Below are positions 55,014-64,000 of a stretch of DNA of 64,000 bases, piece after piece (positions within the stretch are counted from its first letter, which is position 1; the number at the start of each line of letters is the position of its first letter). Below the pieces are notes generated by a model. The model saw only the letters and a list, made by a program, of their open reading frames with translations. It was not told the origin of the DNA and did no database searches. Position numbers and translations under genes: made by a program. The stretch comes from Actinomycetales bacterium. Its GTDB lineage: Bacteria > Actinomycetota > Actinomycetes > Mycobacteriales > Micromonosporaceae. Location of the stretch: assembly GCA_002919305.1 (NCBI GenBank), contig PKFB01000033.1:124001-188000 (forward strand), read 5' to 3'.

Positions 55014-58000
55014 GTGTCTACCGCGCTGCGTTTCGACCAGGCCATGTCAGAACGGGTACTCATCGCCGACGGGGCGATGGGAACCATGCTGCAGGCGGCG
55101 GCTGTCACGCTCGACGATTTCCAAGGGCACGAGGGCTGCAACGAGATTCTGAACGTCACCCGCCCCGATGTGGTGCGTGAGATCCATGACGCGTACCTGG
55201 CGGCGGGGGCCGACTGCGTGGAGACCAACACCTTCGGGGCGAATTTCTCCGCTTTAGGGGAGTACGGGCTTACTGATCGGATTTACGAGCTGTCCGAGAA
55301 GGGCGCCCGGCTCGCTCGGGAGGTCGCCAGTGGGTGGTCCACCCCTGACCGGCCTCGTTTTGTGTTGGGGTCCATCGGTCCGGGCACCAAGCTGCCGACC
55401 TTGGGGCATGTGCCGTTCGCAACGCTGCGTGACGCCTACCAGGCCAACGCTGCCGGGCTGATCGCCGGGGGCGTCGATGCCTTGATCGTGGAGACCTGTC
55501 AGGACCTGGCGCAGGCCAAGGCGGCGTTGATCGGGGCTCGCCGCGCCATGGCGGCGGCGGGGACGAAGGTGCCGGTGATCTGTCATGTCACGGTGGAGAC
55601 CACCGGCACCATGCTGCTGGGGAGCGAGATCGGTGCGGCGTTGACCGCGTTGCAGCCGCTGGGTATTGACATGATCGGCCTTAACTGCGCCACCGGCCCG
55701 GCGGAGATGTCCGAGCATCTGCGCTATCTGTCGCAGCACGCCAAGCCACATCTGTCGGTGATGCCCAACGCCGGTTTGCCGGAGCTGACCCCTGAGGGGG
55801 CCCGGTATCCGTTGACGCCGCAGGAGTTGGCGGAGGCGTTGTACCGCTTCATCACTGAGTACGGCGTGCGGTTAGTGGGGGGTTGTTGCGGTACCACGCC
55901 GGCGCATATCTCGGCGGTGGTGGAGCGAGTGTCCGGTGTGGAGCCGGCACGTCGGGAGCCGGCGGTGGAGCCCGGGGTGGCCTCGCTGTACCACCATGTG
56001 TCGTTCCGGCAGGACGCCGGCGTGTTGATGATCGGTGAGCGGACCAACGCCAACGGCTCCAAGGCGTTCCGTGAGGCGATGCTGGCCGGTGACTGGCAGA
56101 CCTGTGTGGAGATCGCGCGTGACCAGATCCGCTCCGGGTCGCACATGCTCGACCTGTGCGTGGACTATGTGGGGCGCGACGGTGTGGCGGATATGCGGGA
56201 GCTGGCTGGCCGGTTCGCGACCGCCTCCACGTTGCCGATCATGCTTGACTCGACCGAGCCGGCGGTGCTGGAGGCCGGGCTGGAGATGCTCGGGGGGCGC
56301 TGCATCGTCAACTCGGTCAACTACGAGGACGGGGATGGCCCCGACTCCCGGTACGCGCGGATCATGCCGCTGGTGGTGGAGCACGGCGCCGCGGTGGTGG
56401 CTCTCACCATCGACGAGCGGGGTCAGGCCCGTACCCGGGACTGGAAGGTTGAGGTGGCGTCCCGCCTCATTGAGGACCTCACCGGCCGGTGGGGGATGGA
56501 GCGGTCCGACATTCTGGTGGACTGCCTGACCTTCCCGATCACCACCGGTCAGGAGGAGACCCGGCGGGACGCGCGTGAAACCATCGAGGCGATCCGGGAG
56601 ATCGCCCGCCGCTACCCGGGGGTTAACTTCACCCTCGGTATCTCCAACGTCTCCTTTGGACTGAACCCCGCCGCCCGGCAGGTGCTCAACTCGGTGTTCC
56701 TGCACGAGTGTGTCAAGGCTGGTCTGACGTCGGCGATCGTGCACGCCAGCAAGATCCTGCCGATGTCGAAGATCCCTGAAGAACAGCGGGAGGCGGCGCT
56801 GGATCTGATCTATGACCGGCGTCGGGAGGGGTACGACCCGCTGCAGCGGTTCATTGAACTGTTTGAGGGCGTCGATGTGGCGGGGGCCCGGGCCAGCCGG
56901 GCTGAGGAGCTGGCGGCGCTTCCTTTGGAGGAGCGTCTCAAGCGCCGCATCATTGACGGTGAACGCAACGGTTTGGAGGAGGACCTCACCGAGGCTCTCA
57001 AGACCCGCTCGGCCCTGTCCATCATCAACGACCTGCTGCTGGACGGCATGAAGGTGGTCGGGGACCTGTTCGGGTCCGGCCAGATGCAGCTGCCGTTCGT
57101 GCTGCAGTCGGCTGAGGTGATGAAGCAGGCTGTGGCGTTCCTCGAGCCGCATATGGAGAAGGCCGAGGGCAGTGGAAGTAAAGGCACCATCGTGCTGGCC
57201 ACGGTGCGGGGCGATGTGCACGACATCGGCAAGAACCTGGTGGACATCATCCTGTCCAACAACGGTTACCGGGTGGTGAACCTGGGGATCAAGCAGCCCA
57301 TCTCCACGATCCTGCAGGCCGCCGAGGAACACGACGCCGACGCCATCGGCATGTCTGGCCTGCTGGTGAAAAGCACCGTGGTGATGAAAGAGAACCTCGA
57401 GGAGATGAACGCGCGCGGGGTCGCCACCCGCTGGCCGGTGCTGCTGGGAGGCGCGGCCCTGACCCGGGCGTACGTGGAGGATGACCTGCGAGCCTTGTAC
57501 GCCGGTGAGGTGTACTACGCCCGGGACGCCTTTGAAGGGTTGGCGTTGATGGACCGGGTGATGGCTGCCAAGCGGGGCGGTGAGCCCGTGGTGGACGCCG
57601 CCCGGGAGCAGCAGCTGGAGGAGCGGCGGGCCCGTCGGGCCCGGCAGCGTGCCCGGGTGCTCGAGGCGGAGCTCCCCGGCACCGATGACACCTCGGTCCG
57701 CTCCGATGTGGCCACCGACGTTCCGGTACCCAAGCCGCCGTTCTTCGGGTCCCGGGTGGTCAAGGGCATCCCGTTGGCTGATTACGCCGCGATGCTCGAT
57801 GAGCGCGCCACCTTCCTGGGGCAGTGGGGGTTGCGGGGCGCCCGGGGTGGTCAGGGCCCCAGCTATGAGGAGCTGGTGGAGACCGAGGGGCGGCCGCGGC
57901 TGCGGTACTGGCTGGATCGGCTTGTCGCTGATCAGGTTTTAGAGGCCGCTGTCGTCTACGGCTACTTCCCCTGCTACTCCGAGGGCAACGACCTGGTGGT

Positions 58001-58538
58001 GCTGGACGAGAACGGTCACGCCGAACAGGCCCGCTTCACCTTCCCCCGGCAGCGTCGGGACCGGCGCCTGTGCCTGGCGGACTTCTTCCGGCCCCGCGAG
58101 TCCGGGGAGCTGGACGTGGTTGGGTTTCAGCTGGTCACCGTGGGGGCGGCGATCAGCGAGTACACCGCCAAACTGTTCGCTGGGAACGCCTACCGTGACT
58201 ACCTGGAGGTGCACGGGCTGTCGGTGCAGCTGACCGAGGCCTTGGCTGAGTACTGGCACAAGCGGATGCGGTCGGAGCTGGTGTTGCCCGACGGTACTAC
58301 CTGCGCCACCGGTGACCCGGACCTGGAGGGCATCTTGAAGGTGGAGTACCGGGGCTGCCGGTATTCGCTGGGCTACAGCGCCTGCCCTGACCTGGAGGAC
58401 CGCGTCAAGATCATGGCGCTGCTGCGGCCTGAGCGGATCGGTGTAGAGCTGTCCGAGGAGTATCAGTTGCACCCTGAGCAGTCCACCGACGCCATCGTGG
58501 TGCACCACCCTGAGGCCTCGTACTTCAACGCCAAGTAG
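55014..58538 (+). CDS. metH: Cobalamin-dependent methionine synthase
   Basis: It transfers methyl from 5-methyl-THF to homocysteine through cobalamin. 1174 residues with all four modules: homocysteine-binding barrel (about 10-310; zinc Cys in GLNCATGP and GGCCGTTPAHI), pterin-binding barrel (about 330-590; IGERTNANGSKAFRE), B12-binding cap and Rossmann domain (about 640-880; DVHDIGKNLVD with the cobalt-ligating His) and the SAM-binding activation domain (about 930-1174; GYFPCYSEGNDLVV, YSLGYSACPDLEDR). Slightly shorter than E. coli MetH. GTG start. No B12 riboswitch recognised upstream. Confidence 0.97.
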   Translation: MSTALRFDQAMSERVLIADGAMGTMLQAAAVTLDDFQGHEGCNEILNVTRPDVVREIHDAYLAAGADCVETNTFGANFSALGEYGLTDRIYELSEKGARLAREVASGWSTPDRPRFVLGSIGPGTKLPTLGHVPFATLRDAYQANAAGLIAGGVDALIVETCQDLAQAKAALIGARRAMAAAGTKVPVICHVTVETTGTMLLGSEIGAALTALQPLGIDMIGLNCATGPAEMSEHLRYLSQHAKPHLSVMPNAGLPELTPEGARYPLTPQELAEALYRFITEYGVRLVGGCCGTTPAHISAVVERVSGVEPARREPAVEPGVASLYHHVSFRQDAGVLMIGERTNANGSKAFREAMLAGDWQTCVEIARDQIRSGSHMLDLCVDYVGRDGVADMRELAGRFATASTLPIMLDSTEPAVLEAGLEMLGGRCIVNSVNYEDGDGPDSRYARIMPLVVEHGAAVVALTIDERGQARTRDWKVEVASRLIEDLTGRWGMERSDILVDCLTFPITTGQEETRRDARETIEAIREIARRYPGVNFTLGISNVSFGLNPAARQVLNSVFLHECVKAGLTSAIVHASKILPMSKIPEEQREAALDLIYDRRREGYDPLQRFIELFEGVDVAGARASRAEELAALPLEERLKRRIIDGERNGLEEDLTEALKTRSALSIINDLLLDGMKVVGDLFGSGQMQLPFVLQSAEVMKQAVAFLEPHMEKAEGSGSKGTIVLATVRGDVHDIGKNLVDIILSNNGYRVVNLGIKQPISTILQAAEEHDADAIGMSGLLVKSTVVMKENLEEMNARGVATRWPVLLGGAALTRAYVEDDLRALYAGEVYYARDAFEGLALMDRVMAAKRGGEPVVDAAREQQLEERRARRARQRARVLEAELPGTDDTSVRSDVATDVPVPKPPFFGSRVVKGIPLADYAAMLDERATFLGQWGLRGARGGQGPSYEELVETEGRPRLRYWLDRLVADQVLEAAVVYGYFPCYSEGNDLVVLDENGHAEQARFTFPRQRRDRRLCLADFFRPRESGELDVVGFQLVTVGAAISEYTAKLFAGNAYRDYLEVHGLSVQLTEALAEYWHKRMRSELVLPDGTTCATGDPDLEGILKVEYRGCRYSLGYSACPDLEDRVKIMALLRPERIGVELSEEYQLHPEQSTDAIVVHHPEASYFNAK

Positions 58539-58550
58539 CACCACGCTTCC

Positions 58551-58591
58551 CACCGGCTGGGCGGTCCGGGCACCGAGCTGCCCAGCCGGTG
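58551..58591 (+). terminator. 12-bp hairpin after metH
   Basis: CACCGGCTGGGC (58551-58562) and GCCCAGCCGGTG (58580-58591), 12 bp past the stop. Confidence 0.75.
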
Positions 58592-58620
58592 TGCGGGGCG
58601 ACTGTCGGATAACACCGACG

Positions 58621-58658
58621 GGTCCCGGACCGTACGCTCGGGCGTACCGTCCGGGACC
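58621..58658 (-). terminator. Hairpin after secA2
   Basis: GGTCCCGGAC..GTACG / CGTAC..GTCCGGGACC with a short loop, 34 bp past the minus-strand secA2 stop. Confidence 0.7.
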
Positions 58659-58691
58659 GTTCGTGGGCGCGTCGTTAAGCCGGATCTGGCC

Positions 58692-61094
58692 TCAGCGGCG
58701 TCGGGTTATCTTGCCCAGCGCCGCGGTGAAGAACCGGTCCAGTTCTGAGCCGAACGGGTTGTCCTGCACCACGTAGGTCCAGGTCGCGGTAGGCCGGTTC
58801 AGGCCCGCGGCCTCCAGATCCACGCCCTCCTTGGTGATCTCCAGTTCCTCGAACGACTTGACGATGTTGTCGTCCACATCGGACAGCAGTCGTCGGAACG
58901 CCTCCAAGGCGGCGCGGTGGAACTCGTCGAGCGGGTCCAGCCGGCCGAGGGCGCGCAGGTAGATGCCCTCCCGCACCTCGGCGAGGGTGGCCAGGTGCGC
59001 TGACCAACCCCGGTCGATGTGGTACAGCGCGATCTGCCGGGCGGCCCGCAGCAGCGCCTCCTCACCGACCTCGTCGAGGACCTCGTCGTAGCGGTCGGGG
59101 GTGCGTTCGTTCAGCAGCTTCAAAGCGGCGTCGGTGTCCCGCAGCTCACGTCGCCGGGCCTGCACCAGCTGCCGCTGCTGCTCGATGAGGACGTGGTATC
59201 GCCAGGTGTTGCGGTGGATCTCCAGGTTCGCGCCTTCACAGACGCGTTGCGCGTGCGCTATCGCACGAGCCGCGGCGGGATCCAGCAGCAACCCACGACC
59301 GGTCACCTGCGGGATCGCGTCCTGGCCGTACCGCACCACCAGCTCGTCTTCCAAGCTGACGAAGAAGACTGAGCCACCCGGGTCGCCCTGGCGTCCGGCT
59401 CGACCCCGCAGCTGGTTGTCCACCCGGCTGCTTTCGTGGCGTCCCGCACCGATGACCAGCAGCCCGCCGAGCTGGGCCACCTCCTCGCGGGCGCTTTCGT
59501 CGACGTCGTCTCCGCTGCCGCCCAGTCGGATGTCGGTACCGCGTCCGGCCATCTGGGTGGACACCGTGATAGCGCCACGTCGGCCGGCGTCGGCGATGAT
59601 CCGGGCCTCCTCGGCGTCGTTTTTGGCGTTGAGGACCTGGCATTCCAGTCCGGCGGCGCGCAGCCCGGCGGCGAGCCGTTCCGATTCGGCCACGCTGAGG
59701 GTGCCGATCAGCACCGGACGGCCGATGGCGTGCGCCTCGGCCACCTCGGCGATGATCGCCTCCTCCTTGTCCGCGGCGGTGGCGTAGACCCGGTCCGGCT
59801 CGTCGATGCGGATGTTGGGCCGGTTCGGCGGGATCACCGCCACTTCCAGGTCGTAGAACTCCCGTAGCGCGTCCCCGACCGAGACAGCGGTACCGGTCAT
59901 GCCACACACCGTGGGGTACAGCTTCATCAGCGCTTGGATGGTGATGGTGCCCAACACCTCTCCATCGGCGCTGGTCCGCAATCCCTCCTTGGCTTCTACA
60001 GCGGCTTGAAGCCCGTCGGGCCAGCGGCGGCGGTGGGCGATCCGGCCCCGGAACTCATCGACGAGATGGGCGTGCCCATCACGCACGATGTAGTCCACGT
60101 CGCGGCGCAGCAGCGCGTGGGCGTGCAAGGCCAGGTTGATCGCGGTGAGCGTCTCCAGGTTTTCCTCGGCGTACAGGTCGATGCCGCCCAGTTCGCTTTC
60201 GACCTTGGCGGCGCCGCTGGCGGTCAGGCTGACGTTGCGGCCGTCGTCGCTGACCTCGTAGTCCACGTCGGGGTTGAGGTGGCTGACCACGGAGGCGGCC
60301 ATCACCGCGATGTCCTGGGTGGAGGATACGGAGCCGGCCAACACCATGGGGATACGGGCTTCGTCGATGAGGATGGAGTCGGCCTCATCGACGATCGCGA
60401 CCGCCAACGGCGGCTGCACCTCCTCGTCGGCGCTCATGGCCAGCTGGTCGCGGAGATAGTCGAAACCGGCTTCGGTGACCGTCAGATAGGTGACGTCCCG
60501 CGAGTAGGCCTCCCGGCGTTCCTCCCGGGTGGAGGAGGCGGTGATCCAGCCGACCGAAACCCCCAGGAGGTCGTAAACCGGGCGCATCCAGTTGGCGTCC
60601 CGCTGTGCCAGATAGTCGTTGACGGTGAGCACATGGACCGGTTCGCCCCGCAGCGCGTACCCGTAGGCCGCCAAGGCCGCTGTCAGCGTCTTCCCTTCAC
60701 CGGTGGCCATCTCGGCGACGTGACCGGCCAGCAGGGACATGGTGCCGAGCAGCTGGACGTCGTAGGGGCGTTCCCCAAGTCCACGCCTGGCAGCCTCCCG
60801 CCCCAGGCTGCAGATTTGGATCAGGCGTTCCCGGCTGTCGATGTGTGGGGTCTTAACCGGGGGATCGTCGTCTTCCTCATCATCCTCAACTGTGTCGCTG
60901 GCTTTGATCCTGTCGCGGAGCTTCAAGGCGGCGGCGGTGAGTTCCTCGTCGCTCAACTTTTTCAGCTCCGCTTCTCGCGCTTCGATCTCAGGCAGCAGCT
61001 CCTTAAACGGCGCGAGGTCGACGGTCGCTCCTGGTCGTTGCAGGAACCGTCGAATCCGGGTTCTGAGTCGATCGGCCACGCCCATGGGCGCCAC
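58692..61094 (-). CDS. secA2: Accessory preprotein translocase ATPase SecA2
   Basis: 800 residues. Walker A MATGEGKTLTAA (near residue 130), DEAD-like VDEADSILIDEARIPMV, the preprotein cross-linking domain, QMAGRGTDIRL (motif V-VI region) and RGRAGRQGDPG. It is shorter than housekeeping SecA (about 900+) and lacks the C-terminal Cys/His zinc motif that binds SecB, as in actinobacterial SecA2. It exports a subset of proteins. ATG at residue 4 is an alternative start. Confidence 0.92.
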   Translation of the reverse strand: MAPMGVADRLRTRIRRFLQRPGATVDLAPFKELLPEIEAREAELKKLSDEELTAAALKLRDRIKASDTVEDDEEDDDPPVKTPHIDSRERLIQICSLGREAARRGLGERPYDVQLLGTMSLLAGHVAEMATGEGKTLTAALAAYGYALRGEPVHVLTVNDYLAQRDANWMRPVYDLLGVSVGWITASSTREERREAYSRDVTYLTVTEAGFDYLRDQLAMSADEEVQPPLAVAIVDEADSILIDEARIPMVLAGSVSSTQDIAVMAASVVSHLNPDVDYEVSDDGRNVSLTASGAAKVESELGGIDLYAEENLETLTAINLALHAHALLRRDVDYIVRDGHAHLVDEFRGRIAHRRRWPDGLQAAVEAKEGLRTSADGEVLGTITIQALMKLYPTVCGMTGTAVSVGDALREFYDLEVAVIPPNRPNIRIDEPDRVYATAADKEEAIIAEVAEAHAIGRPVLIGTLSVAESERLAAGLRAAGLECQVLNAKNDAEEARIIADAGRRGAITVSTQMAGRGTDIRLGGSGDDVDESAREEVAQLGGLLVIGAGRHESSRVDNQLRGRAGRQGDPGGSVFFVSLEDELVVRYGQDAIPQVTGRGLLLDPAAARAIAHAQRVCEGANLEIHRNTWRYHVLIEQQRQLVQARRRELRDTDAALKLLNERTPDRYDEVLDEVGEEALLRAARQIALYHIDRGWSAHLATLAEVREGIYLRALGRLDPLDEFHRAALEAFRRLLSDVDDNIVKSFEELEITKEGVDLEAAGLNRPTATWTYVVQDNPFGSELDRFFTAALGKITRRR

Positions 61095-61133
61095 GCTACA
61101 GGGCGGAGCGCGAAAATCGTTATCCGCGGCGGC

Positions 61134-61391
61134 CTAGCCGCTGAATTGTGCCAGGAAACGCTCCAAGGATTGTCGGGCGCCGGCGATCGCTTCCCGGGAG
61201 CGTAGGGCCATCTCCCGGGCTGAACTGAGCTGAAGCCGCGCGGTGTCCAGCTCGGGGTGGGAGATCTGCCCCATGGCCTGCATCAGCTGCGCCTCGGCCT
61301 GCTCCAAGGCGCCGAAGAGGCGGACGGCCTCCCCGTCGGGAAGGCCGGTGGTCGCGACGGCGTGGATGGCGAGCACGGCGGTGTTGAGCAC
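61134..61391 (-). CDS. Small conserved hypothetical
   Basis: 85 residues from GTG 61391, which follows GAAAGG by 7 nt; a longer frame to 61508 has no RBS. Sequence VLNTAVLAIHAVATTGLPDGEAV then two long helices with regular heptads (EQAEAQLMQAMGQ; LQLSSAREMALRSREAIAGARQSLERFLAQ), so a helical hairpin or coiled coil. I do not recognise the family. Confidence 0.65.
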   Translation of the reverse strand: MLNTAVLAIHAVATTGLPDGEAVRLFGALEQAEAQLMQAMGQISHPELDTARLQLSSAREMALRSREAIAGARQSLERFLAQFSG

Positions 61392-61532
61392 AGGGATACC
61401 TTTCGGTAATTGAGCGATTGCGGAAAGTGGGTGTCTGTACTCATCGTGCACCGCCACGCGCTGCCTGTGCCGGCCTGATCCGCGTAGCTTATCGGCCGGA
61501 CTGGTCACCTATCGGCTTTGCCGAGCGTGGGC

Positions 61533-62210
61533 TCAGGCGGAGGTGATGTGCAGGGTGACGCCTTCCGCCGCCGGCTCAACCCGGACATCGGTCAGGGACC
61601 GCACCACCACATCCGCCCACGGGCTCAGCTCGGCCTCGGTGTGGGTGGTCAAGACAGCGAGGGTCCGCATGCCTGCGGCGCGCGCCGCCATCAGGCCGAT
61701 CGGAGCGTCCTCGACCACCAGGCAGTCACCGGGCGGCACCGTCAGACGGTGAGCGCCGATCAGGAACGGCTCGGGGTCGGGTTTGCCGCGCCGTACGTCA
61801 TCGGAGGTGATCAGGGCGGGGGGTGTGATACCAGCGGCCTTGGTGCGCACCTCCGCGATCGCGCGGGTGGCTGAGGTGACGATGGCCCACCGGTCCGACG
61901 GTAAAGCCTCCAGGAGGGGTGCTACGCCGGGGAAGGTGACGACTCCGTCGGTGTCGGAAGACTCGATCTCGACGATTCGGCGTACCGCCTTATCCAGTTG
62001 GTCTGAGGTCAGCGCCGCATCCGCCAGCAGGTGAGCCACGATCTCCGTGGCGGGACGGCCGTGGAGGTGGAAGCCGACAAACCGCTCTCGCGGCACCTGA
62101 TATTCGATGGCCCACTGGGTCCAGGACCGGACGACGGCGGGGGTGGAGTCGATCAACGTCCCGTCAAGATCGAACAGCACCGCACCGGCGGTGATCACAG
62201 TTGTGCGCAC
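61533..62210 (-). CDS. HAD-superfamily phosphatase (subfamily IA)
   Basis: 225 residues, GTG start. Motif I FDLDGTLIDS (catalytic Asp near residue 14), cap domain, motif II VTSATR, motif III K in RRGKPDPEPF and motif IV VVEDAPIG. This resembles sugar-phosphate or phosphoglycolate-type phosphatases of the YfbT/GPP group. Exact substrate unknown. Confidence 0.92.
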   Translation of the reverse strand: MRTTVITAGAVLFDLDGTLIDSTPAVVRSWTQWAIEYQVPRERFVGFHLHGRPATEIVAHLLADAALTSDQLDKAVRRIVEIESSDTDGVVTFPGVAPLLEALPSDRWAIVTSATRAIAEVRTKAAGITPPALITSDDVRRGKPDPEPFLIGAHRLTVPPGDCLVVEDAPIGLMAARAAGMRTLAVLTTHTEAELSPWADVVVRSLTDVRVEPAAEGVTLHITSA

Positions 62211-62387
62211 TCGGCGACTGTATCGACGTGACCCCGTCGATATCGATGGGGTGGCGGGTGTGCTGTCGCCAGGATCACGCGGGGGAATGGGCGTGATGCG
62301 TCAAGGCGCGGGTGCCCGCTGGACAGAGGGCGCCTCTGATGAACCTGAGCCTTGAGTCCTCGGGCTGGGCAGGGATCTTGAAGCCGA

Positions 62388-62414
62388 GGCCCCGGGGATA
62401 GCTGCCCCGGGGCC
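62388..62414 (-). terminator. 10-bp terminator hairpin
   Basis: GGCCCCGGGG / CCCCGGGGCC with a 7-nt loop, 74 bp past the minus-strand SOD-like gene. The rest of 62211-62487 shows nothing else. Confidence 0.7.
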
Positions 62415-62487
62415 CTCGTTGGGGGGTTGTTGTCGGACGGTCATGGGATGACAGACCCGCTGGAGCGTCCTGAACGGGCCGAGGCGG

Positions 62488-63159
62488 TCACGGGAAAAGC
62501 CAGGAACTGGGGACGAGATTGACACAGGCGACCCGTGGGCCAGCGTCACCGGGGACCTCCCCGTTGAGGCCGCGTGAGGTGGCGTGCTCATGGATCACCA
62601 GGGAGGCGGGGGTACGCCCGTTGTACGACCAGTTGTTCACCGACAGCGCCCGGCCGTTCCCCTGCGCGTCGGTGGCGACATCCAGCCACACCTCGTTGGC
62701 GGGGTTGACGTAGGCCGGGTTGACCGATGGTTGGACCGGGTCCTCGATGTACTGGTAGTGCCCGCCCGCATCGAGTGGGTCAGGGCCACACGGCGCACGG
62801 TGGAGGTGAGCGCCGTACACGCGGTTAGGCAACCAACCGCTCAGCAGCAGTGCGCTCACGGTGTTGCGGTTGGACAGTGAGCTGACGTACGCGGTGGCGC
62901 CGGGTGGGGCTAGCGAGGAGATGTACAGATAGCCGCCCTCGGCCGGGCCCGGTTGGGACGGGGCCACGAAACTGCCGGCCAAGACGACCGGGCGCAGCGC
63001 AAGGAAAGAAGGTGGGCTTGACGCGGCGGCGTGGGCCGGAACGGCCCCGGCCAGCGCCGTCATGGTGGTGGCGAGTACGGCGGCCCCGAGAATACGAGCC
63101 GCTGAAATAGATCTTGTTATGACAATTCCAGCCTTTTTTGCATACCTCACAAAATGCAT
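62488..63159 (-). CDS. Secreted Cu/Zn superoxide dismutase-like protein
   Basis: 223 residues with a signal peptide (ARILGAAVLATTMTALAGAVPAHA). The SodC-like core has copper ligands AHLH, a disulfide Cys in APCG, GGHYQ (bridging-His position) and VIHEHA (fourth copper His). At the end GDAGPRVACVNL has the active-site Arg and second Cys. The loop that normally holds the two other zinc His and the zinc Asp (SodC type H..H..D) reads instead YIEDPVQPSVNPAYVNPANE with no His, so a zinc site is unlikely. It may be a copper-only SOD relative. Confidence 0.7.
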   Translation of the reverse strand: MHFVRYAKKAGIVITRSISAARILGAAVLATTMTALAGAVPAHAAASSPPSFLALRPVVLAGSFVAPSQPGPAEGGYLYISSLAPPGATAYVSSLSNRNTVSALLLSGWLPNRVYGAHLHRAPCGPDPLDAGGHYQYIEDPVQPSVNPAYVNPANEVWLDVATDAQGNGRALSVNNWSYNGRTPASLVIHEHATSRGLNGEVPGDAGPRVACVNLVPSSWLFP

Positions 63160-63324
63160 CCTGGCACTGCGTGCGACGAACCTCCGACATCAGCGCATCT
63201 TCGGCGTGTCGGCTGAGGGGACACAGATTCCTGGCGGTTGTATCGGAACCGGAAAGAGAGCCATACAAGATCGCGAGGGAGTAGTCTTCGAGGCGGCGGT
63301 AGGTGGCGCGAGAGTGAGGCGGGT

Positions 63325-64000
63325 ATGAAAAAGATCATCAATAACCCGGAGACGGTGGTCCAGGATTCGCTGCGAGGGTTCGCGGCGGCTCACGCCGATC
63401 TGGTTGAGGTCCACTTCGATCCCGATTACGTCGTCCGTGCCCAGCCGCTCCCACCGGGGACGGTGGCGGTCGTCTCCGGTGGCGGCAGCGGGCATGAGCC
63501 GCTGCACGCCGGCTTCGTCGGTACCGGGATGCTCGCGGCCGCCTGCCCGGGCGCGGTGTTCACCTCACCCACCCCCGATCAGATTCACGCCGCCACTATG
63601 GCCGTGAACGCCGGTGCGGGCGTTTTGTACCTGGTGAAGAACTACACCGGTGATGTGTTGAACTTTGAGACCGCCGCTGAACTGGCGGCCGCCGAGGGGG
63701 TCGAGGTGGCCAGCGTCGTCATCGACGACGACGTGGCGGTCCAGGACAGCCTCTACACCGCCGGGCGGCGGGGCGTGGGCGGCACCGTCCTGATCGAGAA
63801 GATCGTCGGGGCGGCCGCGGAGCGCGGTGATGATCTGGCCGCCTGCGCTGAACTGGCCAGGCGGGTCAACTCCCAGGTCCGGTCTATGGGGATGGCGTTG
63901 ACCTCCTGCGTGGTACCGCACGTGGGTCGTCCGACCTTCGAGCTCGGCGATGACGAGATGGAGATCGGGATCGGTATCCACGGCGAACCGGGACGGGAGC
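63325..64000 (+). CDS. dhaK: Dihydroxyacetone kinase subunit DhaK (partial)
   Basis: 225 codons up to the window end; the 3' part is missing. [19 protein letters not shown] is the classic DhaK start, followed by [15 protein letters not shown] with a substrate His, [11 protein letters not shown], and GIHGEPG, where the catalytic His forms a hemiaminal with dihydroxyacetone. It needs DhaL and either a PTS donor or ATP partner, expected just downstream. ATG 63325 follows GAGGCGGGT. Confidence 0.95.
   Translation, partial: MKKIINNPETVVQDSLRGFAAAHADLVEVHFDPDYVVRAQPLPPGTVAVVSGGGSGHEPLHAGFVGTGMLAAACPGAVFTSPTPDQIHAATMAVNAGAGVLYLVKNYTGDVLNFETAAELAAAEGVEVASVVIDDDVAVQDSLYTAGRRGVGGTVLIEKIVGAAAERGDDLAACAELARRVNSQVRSMGMALTSCVVPHVGRPTFELGDDEMEIGIGIHGEPGRE

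Overview
The window comes from a high-GC actinobacterium, and the lineage signals agree: mycothiol synthesis (mshC), an F420-type luciferase-like oxidoreductase, an accessory SecA2, and the conserved actinobacterial block uppP / MSMEG_4193-type phosphatase / DUF3090 / SCO1664-like kinase / mshC / PAC2 / metH. Two secreted CBM2-bearing carbohydrate enzymes, one behind LacI-type operators, suggest a plant-biomass degrader, possibly a compost or soil member of the Streptosporangiales or a relative. The species cannot be fixed from the sequence alone.

Layout. 1-0.5 kb: tail of an SGNH esterase with a CBM2. 0.7-17.6 kb: a stress/energy block with a zinc alcohol dehydrogenase, a YflT-like stress protein, a DevS/DosS-like GAF histidine kinase without a nearby response regulator, a DoxX-like membrane protein, pyruvate phosphate dikinase, three universal stress proteins, a GNAT-acyl-CoA synthetase fusion and a P2-type cation ATPase. 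The gene content resembles the dormancy (DosR) regulon of mycobacteria. 17.6-24.2 kb: a YciI-like protein, a GH62 arabinofuranosidase, a WYL regulator divergent from RidA and SRPBCC genes, and a TetR/SDR divergent pair.

24.4-36.1 kb: a decayed type III (III-D-like) CRISPR-Cas locus. It has a two-repeat, one-spacer array, a probable cas2 remnant, cas6, a TIGR03986-type RAMP, a csx19-like gene, a csx10-like RAMP and cas10 with an intact GGDD motif. Divergent from these lies a CARF...HEPN effector. Every recognisable cas gene here is broken by frameshifts, one of them caused by a visible 14-bp tandem duplication. Genes on both sides of the island are intact, so I read this as real decay rather than poor sequence. 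The effector end is noticeably AT-richer than its surroundings, which suggests horizontal transfer.

36.4-41.8 kb: a membrane protein with a divergent TetR regulator, tRNA-Leu(GAG), a secreted SGNH hydrolase, an M20 peptidase and a conserved hypothetical. 42.0-43.7 kb: a PepSY membrane protein preceded by a strongly structured leader in which a 12-bp helix would cover the Shine-Dalgarno sequence; it looks like an undescribed cis-regulatory RNA. 43.7-58.5 kb: the conserved actinobacterial core block, with MerR and GntR regulators, ending in metH. 58.7-64 kb: secA2, a small protein, a HAD phosphatase, a secreted Cu/Zn-SOD-like protein that seems to lack the zinc ligands, and the start of dhaK.
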